This document shows, piece after piece, positions 34,979 to 44,564 of a stretch of DNA of 64,000 nucleotides. Below the pieces are notes generated by a model. It did not search any database. It was not told the DNA's origin and saw only the letters and a program-made list of their open reading frames with translations. How positions within the stretch are numbered: position 1 is the stretch's first letter; each line of letters starts with the position of its first letter. Where the stretch lies: positions 399,487-463,486 of the forward strand of contig NZ_ACIS01000002.1 in the NCBI RefSeq assembly GCF_000174355.1. Reading direction: 5' to 3'. The stretch comes from Pseudogulbenkiania ferrooxidans 2002 (lineage in GTDB: Bacteria > Pseudomonadota > Gammaproteobacteria > Burkholderiales > Chromobacteriaceae). A program made the position numbers and the translations under genes.

Positions 34979-35169
34979 CAGCATGCAGGTCGATCCTGCC
35001 CCTGCGGGCATTGCGATCAGGCCACATGCGGATAAAGAGAAGACTCCGATGCCGCGCAGAACAATGTACGGCGACCCTACGTCGGCCCCGAACGCCCCAG
35101 CAAAGCCACACACCGACCGCGCCTCTATCGTCGACGCAGAATGAAAGTCGTCCAGGCGGCCCTAACACC

Positions 35170-36003
35170 TCAGGGCAGATGAGGGTTGAAGCGGTGCTGC
35201 ATGATCGTGCCGGCACGCGCCACGATGGCGGTTTGCTCCGGCACCTCCTCCCACACCTCGGGCAGGTCGACAAGCGGTTCGGACAGCACGAGGAAGGCAT
35301 CGTCGCCGGCCGCCGTGATACGCGGATCGTCCGGATACAGTTCGTGCAGGTGGTGAAACGACGTGCTGTGAAACAGCGAGCGCGATTGTGTCTCGCTGGA
35401 ATAGCGCACGGCGACCATCTGCTGCCCGTCGGTCGCGCACATCGTCATGGTCAGCGGCGCTTCCACCCCATGGCGCCGCCCGGTCTCCTCGACCAGCGCC
35501 GCCATCCGCTCCAGCGCCTGCACCGGCTCGGTCGCCAGGCCATACGTCAGGGCGAGAAAGAACAACAGCTCGGAATCGGTCGTCCCCTCTATCGAGGCAA
35601 ACAGTTCAGGGGCCACCGCCAGCATCAGGTCGCGACGCACGGTGTGGTAGTTGCGCACCAGGCCATTGTGGACGAACAGCCAGTGCCCGTGCCGGAACGG
35701 ATGGCAGTTGGTCTCCTGCACCGGCGTATCGGTGGCGGCACGGATGTGGGCCAGGAAAAGCGGCGAATGGATGGCGCGCGCCGCCTCGCGCAGGTTGGGG
35801 TCGTTCCACGCCGGGTGCACGCTGCGGTAGCGATATGGCGTCTCGCCCGGGTGGCCGTACCAGCCAAGGCCAAAACCGTCGCCATTGGTGGTCGAGACGC
35901 TGAGCCGTGAGTGCAGGCTCTGATCGATCAAGGAATGTTTTGCTTGAAACAGCACCGTTTCAAGCGGAACGGGGTTTCCCGAGTAAGCGAGCCAGCGGCA
36001 CAT
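35170..36003 (-). CDS. Class II glutamine amidotransferase (YafJ-like)
   Basis: 277 residues from ATG 36003, chosen because it places the catalytic nucleophile at Cys2 (MCRWLAYSGNP). The glutamine pocket is visible: NGDGFGLGWYG, LAHIRAATDTPVQETNCHPF, FVHNGLVRNY, TDSELLFFLAL. Relatives include YafJ and the ergothioneine amidohydrolase EgtC. No ergothioneine genes are nearby, so the substrate is unknown. The gene keeps the G/C-rich codon style of the flanking chromosome although it lies among A/T-richer genes. Confidence 0.92.
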   Translation of the reverse strand: MCRWLAYSGNPVPLETVLFQAKHSLIDQSLHSRLSVSTTNGDGFGLGWYGHPGETPYRYRSVHPAWNDPNLREAARAIHSPLFLAHIRAATDTPVQETNCHPFRHGHWLFVHNGLVRNYHTVRRDLMLAVAPELFASIEGTTDSELLFFLALTYGLATEPVQALERMAALVEETGRRHGVEAPLTMTMCATDGQQMVAVRYSSETQSRSLFHSTSFHHLHELYPDDPRITAAGDDAFLVLSEPLVDLPEVWEEVPEQTAIVARAGTIMQHRFNPHLP

Positions 36004-36291
36004 GATCGGACTCCGGGGTGAAAATCCATTATGGCACTGTCCCATCTCCATATTGGGCGCCAGGTGGGTGCCCCACACGTTAACGTCGCTCAAGGCCTGC
36101 AACAGCGGACCTCCCGCTCCTTCCGTCAAGTACGGCTGACCAATCCATACAATGTTTTCCACCCTTGCCAATATCTGATAGTGGCTGCCACTGCCTTGAC
36201 TTAGATTTTCCCCCATGGATCGCTGGCTCATCTTTTCGACTGAGTGCGGTCTTACGGAAAAAATTTATTACACATCCGGACGGGGAAATAT

Positions 36292-37683
36292 ATGGAGATC
36301 GAAAACAGAAGTGTTGAGTTCATTCCGGAGAATGAACGTTATGGTTCAGCCAAACGGCTGTTTACCATTTGGTGCAGTGCCAATATGCAAGTGACAACCA
36401 TGGTGATTGGTGCGCTGGGCGTGGTGGCAGGGCTTAACCTTGGCTGGACATTCATCGGGCTGGTCCTGGGCAACCTGATCGGCTCCATCTTCATGGCCGC
36501 CCACTCCGCGCAGGGGCCGCATCTGGGCATTCCGCAGATGATTCAAAGCCGGGCGCAGTTTGGCGTGATCGGCGCCGGGGTGCCGCTTGCCATTGTGGTG
36601 CTGGCGTACATCCTGTTCACCGCGGCCAATGGCGTGGTGATGCGGGACTCCATCAAGGCAGTGGTGCCTGTCTCGGATAATGACGCGATTATCCTGTTCG
36701 GCGCACTCACGCTGGTGGTCGGTTTCATCGGCTATGAGCTGATCCACAAAATCGGCGCCCTCATGAGTGCCATTTCCGGCGTCATTTTTGTGATGGCCGC
36801 CTATATCGTGCTGCAGAAAGGCCTGCCGGCCGGTGTGTGGATGGTATCGGGCAGCACCTTCAAGTTTGCCACTTTCTGTCTGGTGGTAACCCAGGCTGCC
36901 TCGTGGACCTTGGGTGCCGGTCCTTACGTGGCCGATTACTCGCGTTATCTGCCATCCCATATCTCTACCCGATCGACTTTCTGGTACAGCTACCTGGGTA
37001 TTGTGGTCGGCTCCACCGTTGTCATGCTGCTGGGTGCCATCATGGCCGCCGCTGCGATGGATGTCACCACCGATCCGGGCAGCGCCATTGCCAAACTGTT
37101 CCCGGAACATCAGCAGTTGGCGTACTACGTGATCATCATCGGCGTGCTGGAATGGAACGTGATGAATCTGTACAGCTCGTACATGTCCACCACCACCATC
37201 TTTACCGGCTTCAAGGGCGCCACCAAGGTTGGCATGCTGTCCAAGTTCATCATCATGGCCATCGTCGCCGTTATCGTGACCTGGATCGCCATTGCCGCCC
37301 AGTACAACTTCAACGCCTACTTTAGCGACATCCTGATTGGCCAGGTTTATGTGCTGGTGCCATGGAGTGCCATCAACCTGGTGGATTACTACCTGATCCG
37401 CAAGGGCCGTTACAGCGTGCCGGCGATGTATGACGTCAATAGCATTTACGGCAAGGTGAACTGGAATACCCTTTCCATCTATGCAATTGCCGTGGTGGCA
37501 CAGATTCCGTTCATGGAGCTGTCTTTCTACAAGGGTCCAATTGACCAGGTAGTGGGCACCGATATTTCCTGGCTGCCGGCTCTGGTGATTCCAGGCGTGT
37601 TGTATTACCTCGTCAACCGCAACAAACAGCTGCATCTTGACGTATTTGAAACCGCCGAATTGGCCTCTGAACCCACTCGCTAA
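36292..37683 (+). CDS. NCS1-family purine/cytosine-type permease
   Basis: 463 residues from ATG 36292 (MEIENRSVEFIPENERYGSAKRLF). About twelve hydrophobic helices; the NCS1 start RYGSAKRLFTIWCSANMQVTTMVIGAL (quoted in two parts: RYGSAKRLFTIW, SANMQVTTMVIGAL) is typical. Cation-coupled uptake of a nucleobase, allantoin, hydantoin or a vitamin-like compound is expected. The SDR gene 15 bp downstream is probably co-transcribed and may act on the imported compound. Confidence 0.92.
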   Translation: MEIENRSVEFIPENERYGSAKRLFTIWCSANMQVTTMVIGALGVVAGLNLGWTFIGLVLGNLIGSIFMAAHSAQGPHLGIPQMIQSRAQFGVIGAGVPLAIVVLAYILFTAANGVVMRDSIKAVVPVSDNDAIILFGALTLVVGFIGYELIHKIGALMSAISGVIFVMAAYIVLQKGLPAGVWMVSGSTFKFATFCLVVTQAASWTLGAGPYVADYSRYLPSHISTRSTFWYSYLGIVVGSTVVMLLGAIMAAAAMDVTTDPGSAIAKLFPEHQQLAYYVIIIGVLEWNVMNLYSSYMSTTTIFTGFKGATKVGMLSKFIIMAIVAVIVTWIAIAAQYNFNAYFSDILIGQVYVLVPWSAINLVDYYLIRKGRYSVPAMYDVNSIYGKVNWNTLSIYAIAVVAQIPFMELSFYKGPIDQVVGTDISWLPALVIPGVLYYLVNRNKQLHLDVFETAELASEPTR

Positions 37684-37698
37684 ACAGGCAGGATAAAA

Positions 37699-38475
37699 AT
37701 GTCGAATATGTCAGGACGCCTTGCCGGCAAAACAGCCATCATCAGTGGTGGTGCCAGTGGCTGCGGTGCGGCAGCAGCACAACTCTTTGCCCGCGAAGGT
37801 GCAAAGGTGGCCATTGTGGATCGGAATATCGAGCTGGCCAGAGGCGTGGCCGCAGAAATTCGCGATCAGGGAGGAGCGGCATCGGCGCACTACGCTGATG
37901 TGGCCAAGCAAGCAGAAGTCATGGCGGTCATTGCAGAAATACAGGCCCGCTACGGTGACGCCGATATTCTGTTTAACCATGCCGGAACGCTGATTGTAAA
38001 ACCCTTTCTGGAGATTCAGGAAAGCGAATGGGACTGGCTGATGGGGGTCAACGTCAAAAGCATGTTCCTGATGACGCAAGCCGTATTGCCCCAGATGCTC
38101 AGAAAAGGCAAAGGCAGCATTGTGTGCACCTCTTCCATCTCTGCGGTCTGCGCAACCCCAGGCGAGGTGCTCTACGATGCCACCAAAGGCGCTTGTCACA
38201 TGTTTGCCAGAGCCATTGCGGTGGAGTATCGCGACAAAGGCATCCGCTGTAATGCCATTGCCCCCGGCTTTATCCGCACGCCGCATGGCATGAAGGAATT
38301 GCAAGATCTTCAGGCCATGGGCGTGGATGTCGGCGAAGCCGCGATTATTCAGCAACAGGGGCGGCTATGCGAGCCTTCCGAAGTCGCCAGTGCCGCCTTG
38401 TTCCTGGCATCTGACGAATCCAGCTTCGTGAATGGCACGCATCTGTTTGTCGATAACGGGTTCTCTGCCATGTAG
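37699..38475 (+). CDS. Short-chain dehydrogenase/reductase
   Basis: 258 residues of the classical SDR family: GGASGCGAAAAQLFAREGAKVAIVD for the NAD loop (TGxxxGxG variant), the NHAG region FNHAGT, the catalytic Ser in CTSSISAV and the Tyr-Lys pair in YDATKGA. A preference for NAD is suggested by Asp at the end of strand 2 (IVDRN). Substrate unknown; it is linked to the NCS1 permease. Confidence 0.92.
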   Translation: MSNMSGRLAGKTAIISGGASGCGAAAAQLFAREGAKVAIVDRNIELARGVAAEIRDQGGAASAHYADVAKQAEVMAVIAEIQARYGDADILFNHAGTLIVKPFLEIQESEWDWLMGVNVKSMFLMTQAVLPQMLRKGKGSIVCTSSISAVCATPGEVLYDATKGACHMFARAIAVEYRDKGIRCNAIAPGFIRTPHGMKELQDLQAMGVDVGEAAIIQQQGRLCEPSEVASAALFLASDESSFVNGTHLFVDNGFSAM

Positions 38476-38501
38476 CGTCCCGGAGTAGGTTTTACCGTAG
38501 A

Positions 38502-38532
38502 GTCACCTCAATCACTTGAGGTGACGTTTTTT
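38502..38532 (+). terminator. Rho-independent terminator after the SDR gene
   Basis: A perfect 10-bp stem (GTCACCTCAA / TTGAGGTGAC, loop TCAC) is followed by GTTTTTT. Confidence 0.9.
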
Positions 38533-38855
38533 GCATTTTCTTGTCGCAAGCACGGCATCCACTGGAGCGGAAATTGCTTGATAGTATTGGGTCGCCTGCG
38601 CCCGGTGATGCCGGTTCTGAAGCCGTTACATGCGCTGCTCTCGGGTGTGGGTGGGCCCAGTCGATCCAGGCCACAACGGCGGATGACTTTCAGGCTTTTG
38701 CGCTGTATTCATGCGGGCGGCCTTGCTGCCACGGAGCGGGGGATCAAGCCCGGACAGGTAACCCGTAAAGAATAGCCAGCGATGCAAAGGCAAAGCCAAC
38801 ACGCAGATTTACGCCGGCAAGATTGCAATCCATCGTCGAATTTGAAAGATGCCAT
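38533..38855. other. Intergenic stretch, no gene seen
   Basis: 323 bp between the terminator and the AraC-type gene. Only overlapping short frames with no family likeness are present. It should hold the promoter of the AraC-type gene; I see no clear boxes. Confidence 0.5.
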
Positions 38856-39875
38856 ATGCCAATAGATAGGCAAGATTCAAATGCCTTTCAGGCCGCACAG
38901 CATGCCTCTTTTTGCGTGAATGCCAATGTTGAAGATCAGGCCCGCTCATTTTCTGAGTGGCATCTCTCGTACACCCAGATATCCAACGGTGTCTTTCGTG
39001 GGTCTTCGGCAATTGCCTCTGCGGGCGGGCTGTATTTTCTTATCGAAGACTTGAACAAAAAAATACTGCAACGAGGAGCGGTTCCCGCAAACAGGCTTGC
39101 TATTGGCATTCCCCTGGAGCTGGAAGGGCACTCCCAGATGTGCGGTGAGCAAAGCACAAGAGATACCCTGCATGTATTTTCCTGCTATTCCGGCTTTGAG
39201 TTTTTATCACCCGAGCGCCATGTGGTTGCCAACGTTGAATTTGATCTTCCATCGCTAAGCTCGGAATTGACGCGGCAGCTAGGTCAGACACTGCATACAA
39301 AATTGTCGTCGCCCGTTGTCTTGCTGAGCCCCGATACGGCAGAAAACATCAGGCTGCTATTGCGGCAAGCGTTGGGGTCGATTCAGGTGAGTGAGGCGGC
39401 TACCCCTGAGCAGTACAAAGAGCGGCAGTCCTTGCTGGAGCGGAATTTACTCTATGGCCTGATGGAGGCCGTGTCCGACTTTCCGGAATTGGCGGCGGAT
39501 CGTTCTCCGAAATCAAGCAAGAATTGGGAACTGGTCAAGCGGGTGCAGCAGTTTTTGCAAAACCCGGACTCATGCGTTCTGTCGATTGCCGAGCTTTGCA
39601 TCGAGCTGAACCTGAGCCGCCGCACCATCCAGTATGCCTTTGAAAACGCTATTGGAACAAACCCGGCCAAGTACCTTAGGGCTGTGAGGCTGAATCATGT
39701 CCGGCATGATTTGATGCGTGGGCTGTCTGTGACGGAAGCCGCAATCCGCTGGGGCTTTTTGCATCTAAGTGCTTTCGCCCACGATTATCGTGTCTTTTTT
39801 GGCGAACTTCCTTCCACCACCTCTAAACGCTATGGCTACGCCCAATCCTTGATGGCCCATCAGTCATCTGATTAA
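38856..39875 (+). CDS. AraC-family regulator
   Basis: 339 residues from ATG 38856; a TTG 33 bp earlier is a weaker alternative. The C-terminal ~110 residues carry two helix-turn-helix units (LSIAELCIELNLSRRTIQYAF and the YLRAVRLNHVRHDLM / WGFLHLSAFAHDYRVFFGELPS end). The N-terminal ~220 residues are an AraC-ligand-binding-like domain close to EutR-type regulators. Codons are A/T-richer than the chromosome average in this window. Its target may be the upstream permease-SDR pair or the binding-protein gene downstream. Confidence 0.9.
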   Translation: MPIDRQDSNAFQAAQHASFCVNANVEDQARSFSEWHLSYTQISNGVFRGSSAIASAGGLYFLIEDLNKKILQRGAVPANRLAIGIPLELEGHSQMCGEQSTRDTLHVFSCYSGFEFLSPERHVVANVEFDLPSLSSELTRQLGQTLHTKLSSPVVLLSPDTAENIRLLLRQALGSIQVSEAATPEQYKERQSLLERNLLYGLMEAVSDFPELAADRSPKSSKNWELVKRVQQFLQNPDSCVLSIAELCIELNLSRRTIQYAFENAIGTNPAKYLRAVRLNHVRHDLMRGLSVTEAAIRWGFLHLSAFAHDYRVFFGELPSTTSKRYGYAQSLMAHQSSD

Positions 39876-40327
39876 GGCGCATGATGACTATCGCGCATGG
39901 CGACATCTTCGGGCCGACATACCGTCTACGGCCAGCACGGTGTGCACTTTTACACACGGCACAAGCCAATCTCTCCAGCCACGAGGCCTCGCCGTTCACT
40001 ATTCCCGAACCTTTGATTACCGAAACTCGAATTCCAAGATAAGCGAACCTCGATTCCAGCAAGCGCGACATTCTTTCTTTGTCGACCCGTCAGAGCTATG
40101 CGGCAACCAACCTTGGCCGGCACCTGATTTCAAACGCCCTCGCGACACATGTCCAAAAAAGAACAAAACCTGTCGAATGGCGACCAAAAACTATGACGTG
40201 CGCACGTTACAAATGACAAAGACGTTCATTTTTGCCACCCCAGTCTGCCATTCGGTATTTACAGGATGAGCAGACGACATTGGCGACGCAGCACTTGCCA
40301 ATGAAAACATGTCTACAACGGAGAAAC
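39876..40327. other. Intergenic stretch upstream of a binding-protein gene
   Basis: 452 bp with no recognisable gene, RNA or repeat. The last ~130 bp are A/T-rich and should contain the promoter of the substrate-binding protein gene. Confidence 0.5.
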
Positions 40328-41476
40328 ATGATGGCCAACGTTCGTCACTTTCGTACCAAATTTGTTTTCGCAGCAGGGTTGGCGCTCACCCCGTTACTGG
40401 GGTTCGCGGCAGAAGAAATGACCGTCAAGATCGGGCTGACCGGCCCGCTCACCGGCCCGCAAGCCGCTATCGGTAAAGACCATGAGAATGGTCTGAGAAT
40501 GGCCATGGATCGCCTCAATGCCCAAGGCATCGTCGTGGGCGGCAAGAAAGTGCGTTTTGAGATGATGTCGGAAGACGATGGCGCCGACCCCCGCACCGGT
40601 ATGACGGTAGCGCAGCGATTCGTCGATGCCAACGTCAAGGCCGTGATTGGCCCCTACAACTCGGGCGTGGCCATCCCCATCTCCAAGCTCCTCAACGACG
40701 CGGGCATCGTGATGGCAACCGTCGCCTCCAACCCGAAGGTCACCCAGAACGGCTACCCTTACGTTTTCCGGATCGGTGCCAGCGATACCCAACTGGGTAC
40801 CAAAATGGGGGTATTCGCTGCCAAAAACCTGAAAGCGAAGAGTTTTGCCATCATCGATGACCGTACGGCTTACGGCCAGGGCGTTGCCGACGAATTCATC
40901 AAGGCGGCAAAAGCCAACGGCATCCAGATTGTCGCCCGGGAATTCACGACGGACAAATCGACCGACTTCTCGGCCATTCTGACCAGCATCAAAGCCGCCA
41001 AACCGGATGGCATTTTCTACGGGGGCTATTACTCGCAAGGTGGGCCGATGCGCCGCCAGATGGCGCGCCTGGGGCTGAAAGCGTATCTGCTGGGAGGCGA
41101 TGGTATCTGCAACGAAGAGTTGGCCAAGCTGGGGGGGACTACCGTCGATGGTGGCGTTTATTGCCCACAGGGCGGGCCGGTGCTCGAGCAGACCAGCGAA
41201 GGCAAGCAATTCACCACCGAGTACAAAAAGCGCTTCAGCATCGAGCCGCTAGTCTATGGTGCGTCCATGTATGACGGTCTCAACATCATTGCCAAGGCCA
41301 TGCAGAAAGCTAACTCGGTCGAACCCAAGCAATACCGCGCGGCACTGGCGGCCAGCAACCAGCAGGGCGTAGCCGGCACCTACCAGTTCGACGACAAGCG
41401 AGACCTCAAGAACTCCCCCATTACCGTGTACTCGTTCAAGAACGGTCAGCCGGTCCCGGTAGCCGAGGGTAAATAG
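40328..41476 (+). CDS. Branched-chain amino-acid-type ABC substrate-binding protein, orphan
   Basis: 382 residues from ATG 40328 with GGAG upstream. A signal peptide (…FAAGLALTPLLGFAAE) leads to the periplasm. LivJ-type type I binding protein: VKIGLTGPLTGPQAAIGKDHENG, ISKLLNDAGIVMATVASNP, DDRTAYGQGVADEFIKAA. No LivHMGF permease or ATPase genes are adjacent, so it must use components coded elsewhere. It is a clear paralogue of the protein at 57046-58191. An ideal terminator follows. Confidence 0.93.
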   Translation: MMANVRHFRTKFVFAAGLALTPLLGFAAEEMTVKIGLTGPLTGPQAAIGKDHENGLRMAMDRLNAQGIVVGGKKVRFEMMSEDDGADPRTGMTVAQRFVDANVKAVIGPYNSGVAIPISKLLNDAGIVMATVASNPKVTQNGYPYVFRIGASDTQLGTKMGVFAAKNLKAKSFAIIDDRTAYGQGVADEFIKAAKANGIQIVAREFTTDKSTDFSAILTSIKAAKPDGIFYGGYYSQGGPMRRQMARLGLKAYLLGGDGICNEELAKLGGTTVDGGVYCPQGGPVLEQTSEGKQFTTEYKKRFSIEPLVYGASMYDGLNIIAKAMQKANSVEPKQYRAALAASNQQGVAGTYQFDDKRDLKNSPITVYSFKNGQPVPVAEGK

Positions 41477-41584
41477 CCGCCAACACACAGTACGACCCTG
41501 CACGTGATCGGTTAAACGACGAGCGGGCGAGGAAGGCTTATTTAAGAGATTAATGTTGTTGCTGTGGGGGTATGGCCCTTTATC

Positions 41585-41616
41585 CCGCCGCTCGATCCGA
41601 GCGGCGGTTTTTTTTT
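41585..41616 (+). terminator. Rho-independent terminator of the binding-protein gene
   Basis: A perfect 10-bp stem (CCGCCGCTCG / CGAGCGGCGG) with loop ATC, followed by nine T. Confidence 0.95.
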
Positions 41617-41702
41617 GCGGGCGCTGTGGACGGGCACGCCAACGCATGCAATACAGACCGGTTTTAAGAGGCTGGATTCTTGACGAAATCACAGTAAATA
41701 AA

Positions 41703-42940
41703 GGGCACCTCGAAAAACCTCGACGTGCCCGCCGACAGGTAAAATTACTCCGTCCTGAACTTCGTTGGGTCCGAGTCCGATGAAACAGCGCAACGCCATC
41801 AAGAACGACCTGTTCGCCGCCGACCACCACCGGCAGAAGATCGACCGTCTGGGCGATCCGCTCGCTGAGATCGAGAAGCACATCAACTTTGCCGCCTTAG
41901 CGGCCGAGGTCGATCGGGTAGCGCCTCGACCAGTCAGCCCGCAGGGCGGCCGGCCGCCGTTTCCAACCGAGACGATGGTGCGGATTCTGGTCCTAAAGCG
42001 GCTGTACAACCTGTCCGACGAGCAAATGGAGTACCAACTGCTCGACCGGATGAGCTATCAGCGTTTCTGCGGGCTGGGCCAGGCGGTCAACATTCCCGAC
42101 CGCACCACGATCTGGACCTTCGAGAACCGGATCGGTGAAGCCGGCGGTCAGGCACTGTTCGATGGTGTGTCGGCGCAGCTGCTCAAGCAAGGCTATATCG
42201 CACGCGGCGGCCAGATCATCGACGCGACGCTGGTGCCGGCGCCGAAGCAGCACAACAGCAGAGCAGAGAAGGAGCTGCTCGAGCAGGGCGCAACGCCGGT
42301 CGGTTGGAAACCAGCCAAACGGCGTCAGAAGGACCAGGATGCGACCTGGACCAAAAAGCACGGCAAATCCTACTTCGGCTACAAGCTGTCGGTGAACGTC
42401 GACAACAAATACAAGCTGATCCGCAAGTTCAAAACTGACACGGCCAGTACGCACGATAGCCAGCATTTCGACAACGTCTTTAATACTGGCAATACAAGCC
42501 GGGATGTCTACGCCGACCGAGGCTATCCGTCCGAAGCCCGTGAAGCTCAGCTTGCACGGGACGGATTCCGGAACCGGATTCAGCGCAAGGGACACGCCAA
42601 CAAGCCGCTGTCCGAGTGCCAGCAGCAGCGCAACCGCCGCATCGCCAAGGTGCGTGCCCGCGTCGAGCACGTGTTCGCCGTGATCGATCAGATGGGCGGC
42701 AAGTTGGTCCGCACAATTGGCCAAGCGCGCGCGAACTTTGCGCTGACGATGATGGCGACCTGTTACAACCTGAAGCGCTTGGTGTTCCTCCGAAAGGCCG
42801 GAATCGTGGCCTTCTGAGCCCTCGAATGGGCTGGATCGCTGCTTTGAGCGGCGATCCGTTGAAGAAAACGAAGCGAACGTCACCGCTGGCATCATGCTGC
42901 GGCTGGGTTTACTGAAAATCTCGGGTTATTCGAGGTGCCC
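41703..42940 (+). mobile_element. Intact IS5-family insertion sequence, 1238 bp
   Basis: Terminal inverted repeats GGGCACCTCGAAAAACC (left) and GGGCACCTCGAATAACC (right, read inward) bound the transposase gene. The target duplication TAAA is at 41699-41702 and 42941-42944. Matching duplications and an open transposase frame indicate a recent insertion. It landed between the binding-protein terminator and the end of an MFS gene, so it broke no gene. Confidence 0.95.
41780..42817 (+). CDS. IS5-family DDE transposase
   Basis: 345 residues from ATG 41780. N-terminal DNA-binding part with GGRPPFPTETMVRILVLKRL and DEQMEYQLLDRMSYQRFCGL. The DDE triad is visible as IDATLV (Asp), VYADRGYPSEA (Asp) and RARVEHVFAVID (Glu). 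The frame is complete, so the element is probably active. Confidence 0.96.
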   Translation: MKQRNAIKNDLFAADHHRQKIDRLGDPLAEIEKHINFAALAAEVDRVAPRPVSPQGGRPPFPTETMVRILVLKRLYNLSDEQMEYQLLDRMSYQRFCGLGQAVNIPDRTTIWTFENRIGEAGGQALFDGVSAQLLKQGYIARGGQIIDATLVPAPKQHNSRAEKELLEQGATPVGWKPAKRRQKDQDATWTKKHGKSYFGYKLSVNVDNKYKLIRKFKTDTASTHDSQHFDNVFNTGNTSRDVYADRGYPSEAREAQLARDGFRNRIQRKGHANKPLSECQQQRNRRIAKVRARVEHVFAVIDQMGGKLVRTIGQARANFALTMMATCYNLKRLVFLRKAGIVAF

Positions 42941-43094
42941 TAAAGACGAAATCGCGCCACGGGGCCATCCTGGCCTGTTGCCGGCCTTCACGCCATAACC
43001 TGAGTTCGCGGCGCACCGCTACAACCCGCTTCCCGCCACCACCACACAGCAAGAGTCCCATACCGCTCGAACCGACCGCCTGGCCGGGTCACGC

Positions 43095-44324
43095 TCACGC
43101 GGCCGGCGCTGCGGTCCCCTTCCCCGCCATGCTGTGCAGCAGGCTGCTCAGCATGGCCGCCAGCGCGACGGCCAGCGCGGCCAGCAGAAACACCGACGCA
43201 TACCCCAGCCGATTCGCCACGACGCCGGCCAGCGGCCCGGTCACGCCGAGCGCCAGATCGAGAAACAGCGCATAAGCCCCCAGGGCCGCGCCGCGATTGC
43301 CGCTGGGCACCCGACGCACGGCCTCCATGCCCAGCGACGGAAACACCAGCGCAAAGCCGAACCCCGTCAGGGCCGCGCCGGCAAAGGCCTGCCAGGGTGC
43401 GGCAGCCAGCCACATCAGCAGCAAGCCGGAGGCCTCCACGACTAGCGACACCAGCGCCACCGGAAAACCGCCGAAACGGTTGATGCTGCCGGCGAACAGC
43501 AGGCGCGCCGCGATGAAGAAGACGCCCAGCAGGGTGAGCGCCAGCGCCGCATCCGGCCAGTGCCGGCTGGCAAAGAACAAGGTGACGAAGGTGGAAATGG
43601 CACCGAACCCGACCGAGCCCAGCGCCAGGCACAGCCCGAACGGCACCATGCGCCGGAACACCTGGCTGAACGGCAGCCGCTCGCCGCCGGATGGCGCCAC
43701 GGCCGGCTTACGCCGCGCCAGGAACCACGAGGCCAGTGTCATCGCCACGGTGGTCAGGCCCAGCGCGCCAAAGCCCCAGCGCTCGGCGAGCACCACGCCC
43801 AAGGGCGCACCGATGGCCATGCCGCCGTAGCTGGTCATGCCGTTCCAGGAAATGACCTTGCCGGTGTGGGCGCTACCGGCCCGGGCAATCCCCCAGGTTA
43901 TGGTGCCGGTGGTGACGAGGCTCTCCCCGGTCCCCAGCAGCAGGCGCCCCACGATCAGACTGGCCAGGCTGCCCGCCGGCGTCAGGCCCGACAGCCCGGC
44001 AATCCAGAGGCAAACCCCGCTGGCACAGCACAGCGCCATGCCCGACAGGACCGAGCGCTTGGGCCCGTGGTTGTCACACAGCCGGCCCGCATAGGCCCGG
44101 CTCAGCAAGGTGGCCAGGTACTGGATGCTGACGGCGAAGCCCGCCACCACCTCGCCGTAGCCCAGCGGGCCGTGCACGTAGCCCGGCACCACCGCCATCG
44201 GCAGGCCGACCGCGAGGTAGGCCACCAAGTTGAAGAACACGATGGCGATGATCGGCCCGGTGGCAGAGCCCGTGGTGGCGGGGGCCGCCGGCGTCGCGGC
44301 GGTTGCGGAGGTATTGTCTGGCAT
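43095..44324 (-). CDS. MFS transporter (YfcJ/YhhS-type)
   Basis: 409 residues with twelve hydrophobic helices. Family wording: AVVPGYVHGPLGYGEVVAGF near the N-terminus, LLSRAYAGRLCDNHGPKRSVLSG (loop 2-3) and IVGRLLLGTGESLVTTGTITWGI. These are inner-membrane efflux-type permeases of unknown substrate (arabinose or drug efflux in relatives). It lies beyond the terminator of the aromatic-acid transporter gene, on the same strand, and so is probably a separate unit. Confidence 0.9.
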   Translation of the reverse strand: MPDNTSATAATPAAPATTGSATGPIIAIVFFNLVAYLAVGLPMAVVPGYVHGPLGYGEVVAGFAVSIQYLATLLSRAYAGRLCDNHGPKRSVLSGMALCCASGVCLWIAGLSGLTPAGSLASLIVGRLLLGTGESLVTTGTITWGIARAGSAHTGKVISWNGMTSYGGMAIGAPLGVVLAERWGFGALGLTTVAMTLASWFLARRKPAVAPSGGERLPFSQVFRRMVPFGLCLALGSVGFGAISTFVTLFFASRHWPDAALALTLLGVFFIAARLLFAGSINRFGGFPVALVSLVVEASGLLLMWLAAAPWQAFAGAALTGFGFALVFPSLGMEAVRRVPSGNRGAALGAYALFLDLALGVTGPLAGVVANRLGYASVFLLAALAVALAAMLSSLLHSMAGKGTAAPAA

Positions 44325-44447
44325 CGGCTGAAATCGGATAACGGGTTAGAACAGGACGGAAGCGCTGCAAACGCCCGGAGCCCTCCCGCCACAAGACGAT
44401 GCGGGGAGGCGCGCGAGCAGCGTAGTTTAGCGTGATCGACGACAGGC

Positions 44448-44476
44448 AAAAAAAGGCGAACGTTCGTACGTTCGCC
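44448..44476 (-). terminator. Terminator of the aromatic-acid transporter gene
   Basis: On the minus strand the hairpin GGCGAACGTACGAACGTTCGCC (arms about 44455-44465 and 44466-44476) is followed by seven T (complement of 44448-44454). It lies about 90 bp after the transporter stop. Confidence 0.9.
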
Positions 44477-44564
44477 CAAATCCCCGGGTCACAAGGAGTT
44501 CAAATCATCGCTTACGGCCGGAACGCCACGGCGAGCCGTGGCCGTCCGCCCGTGACGGAAAGGA

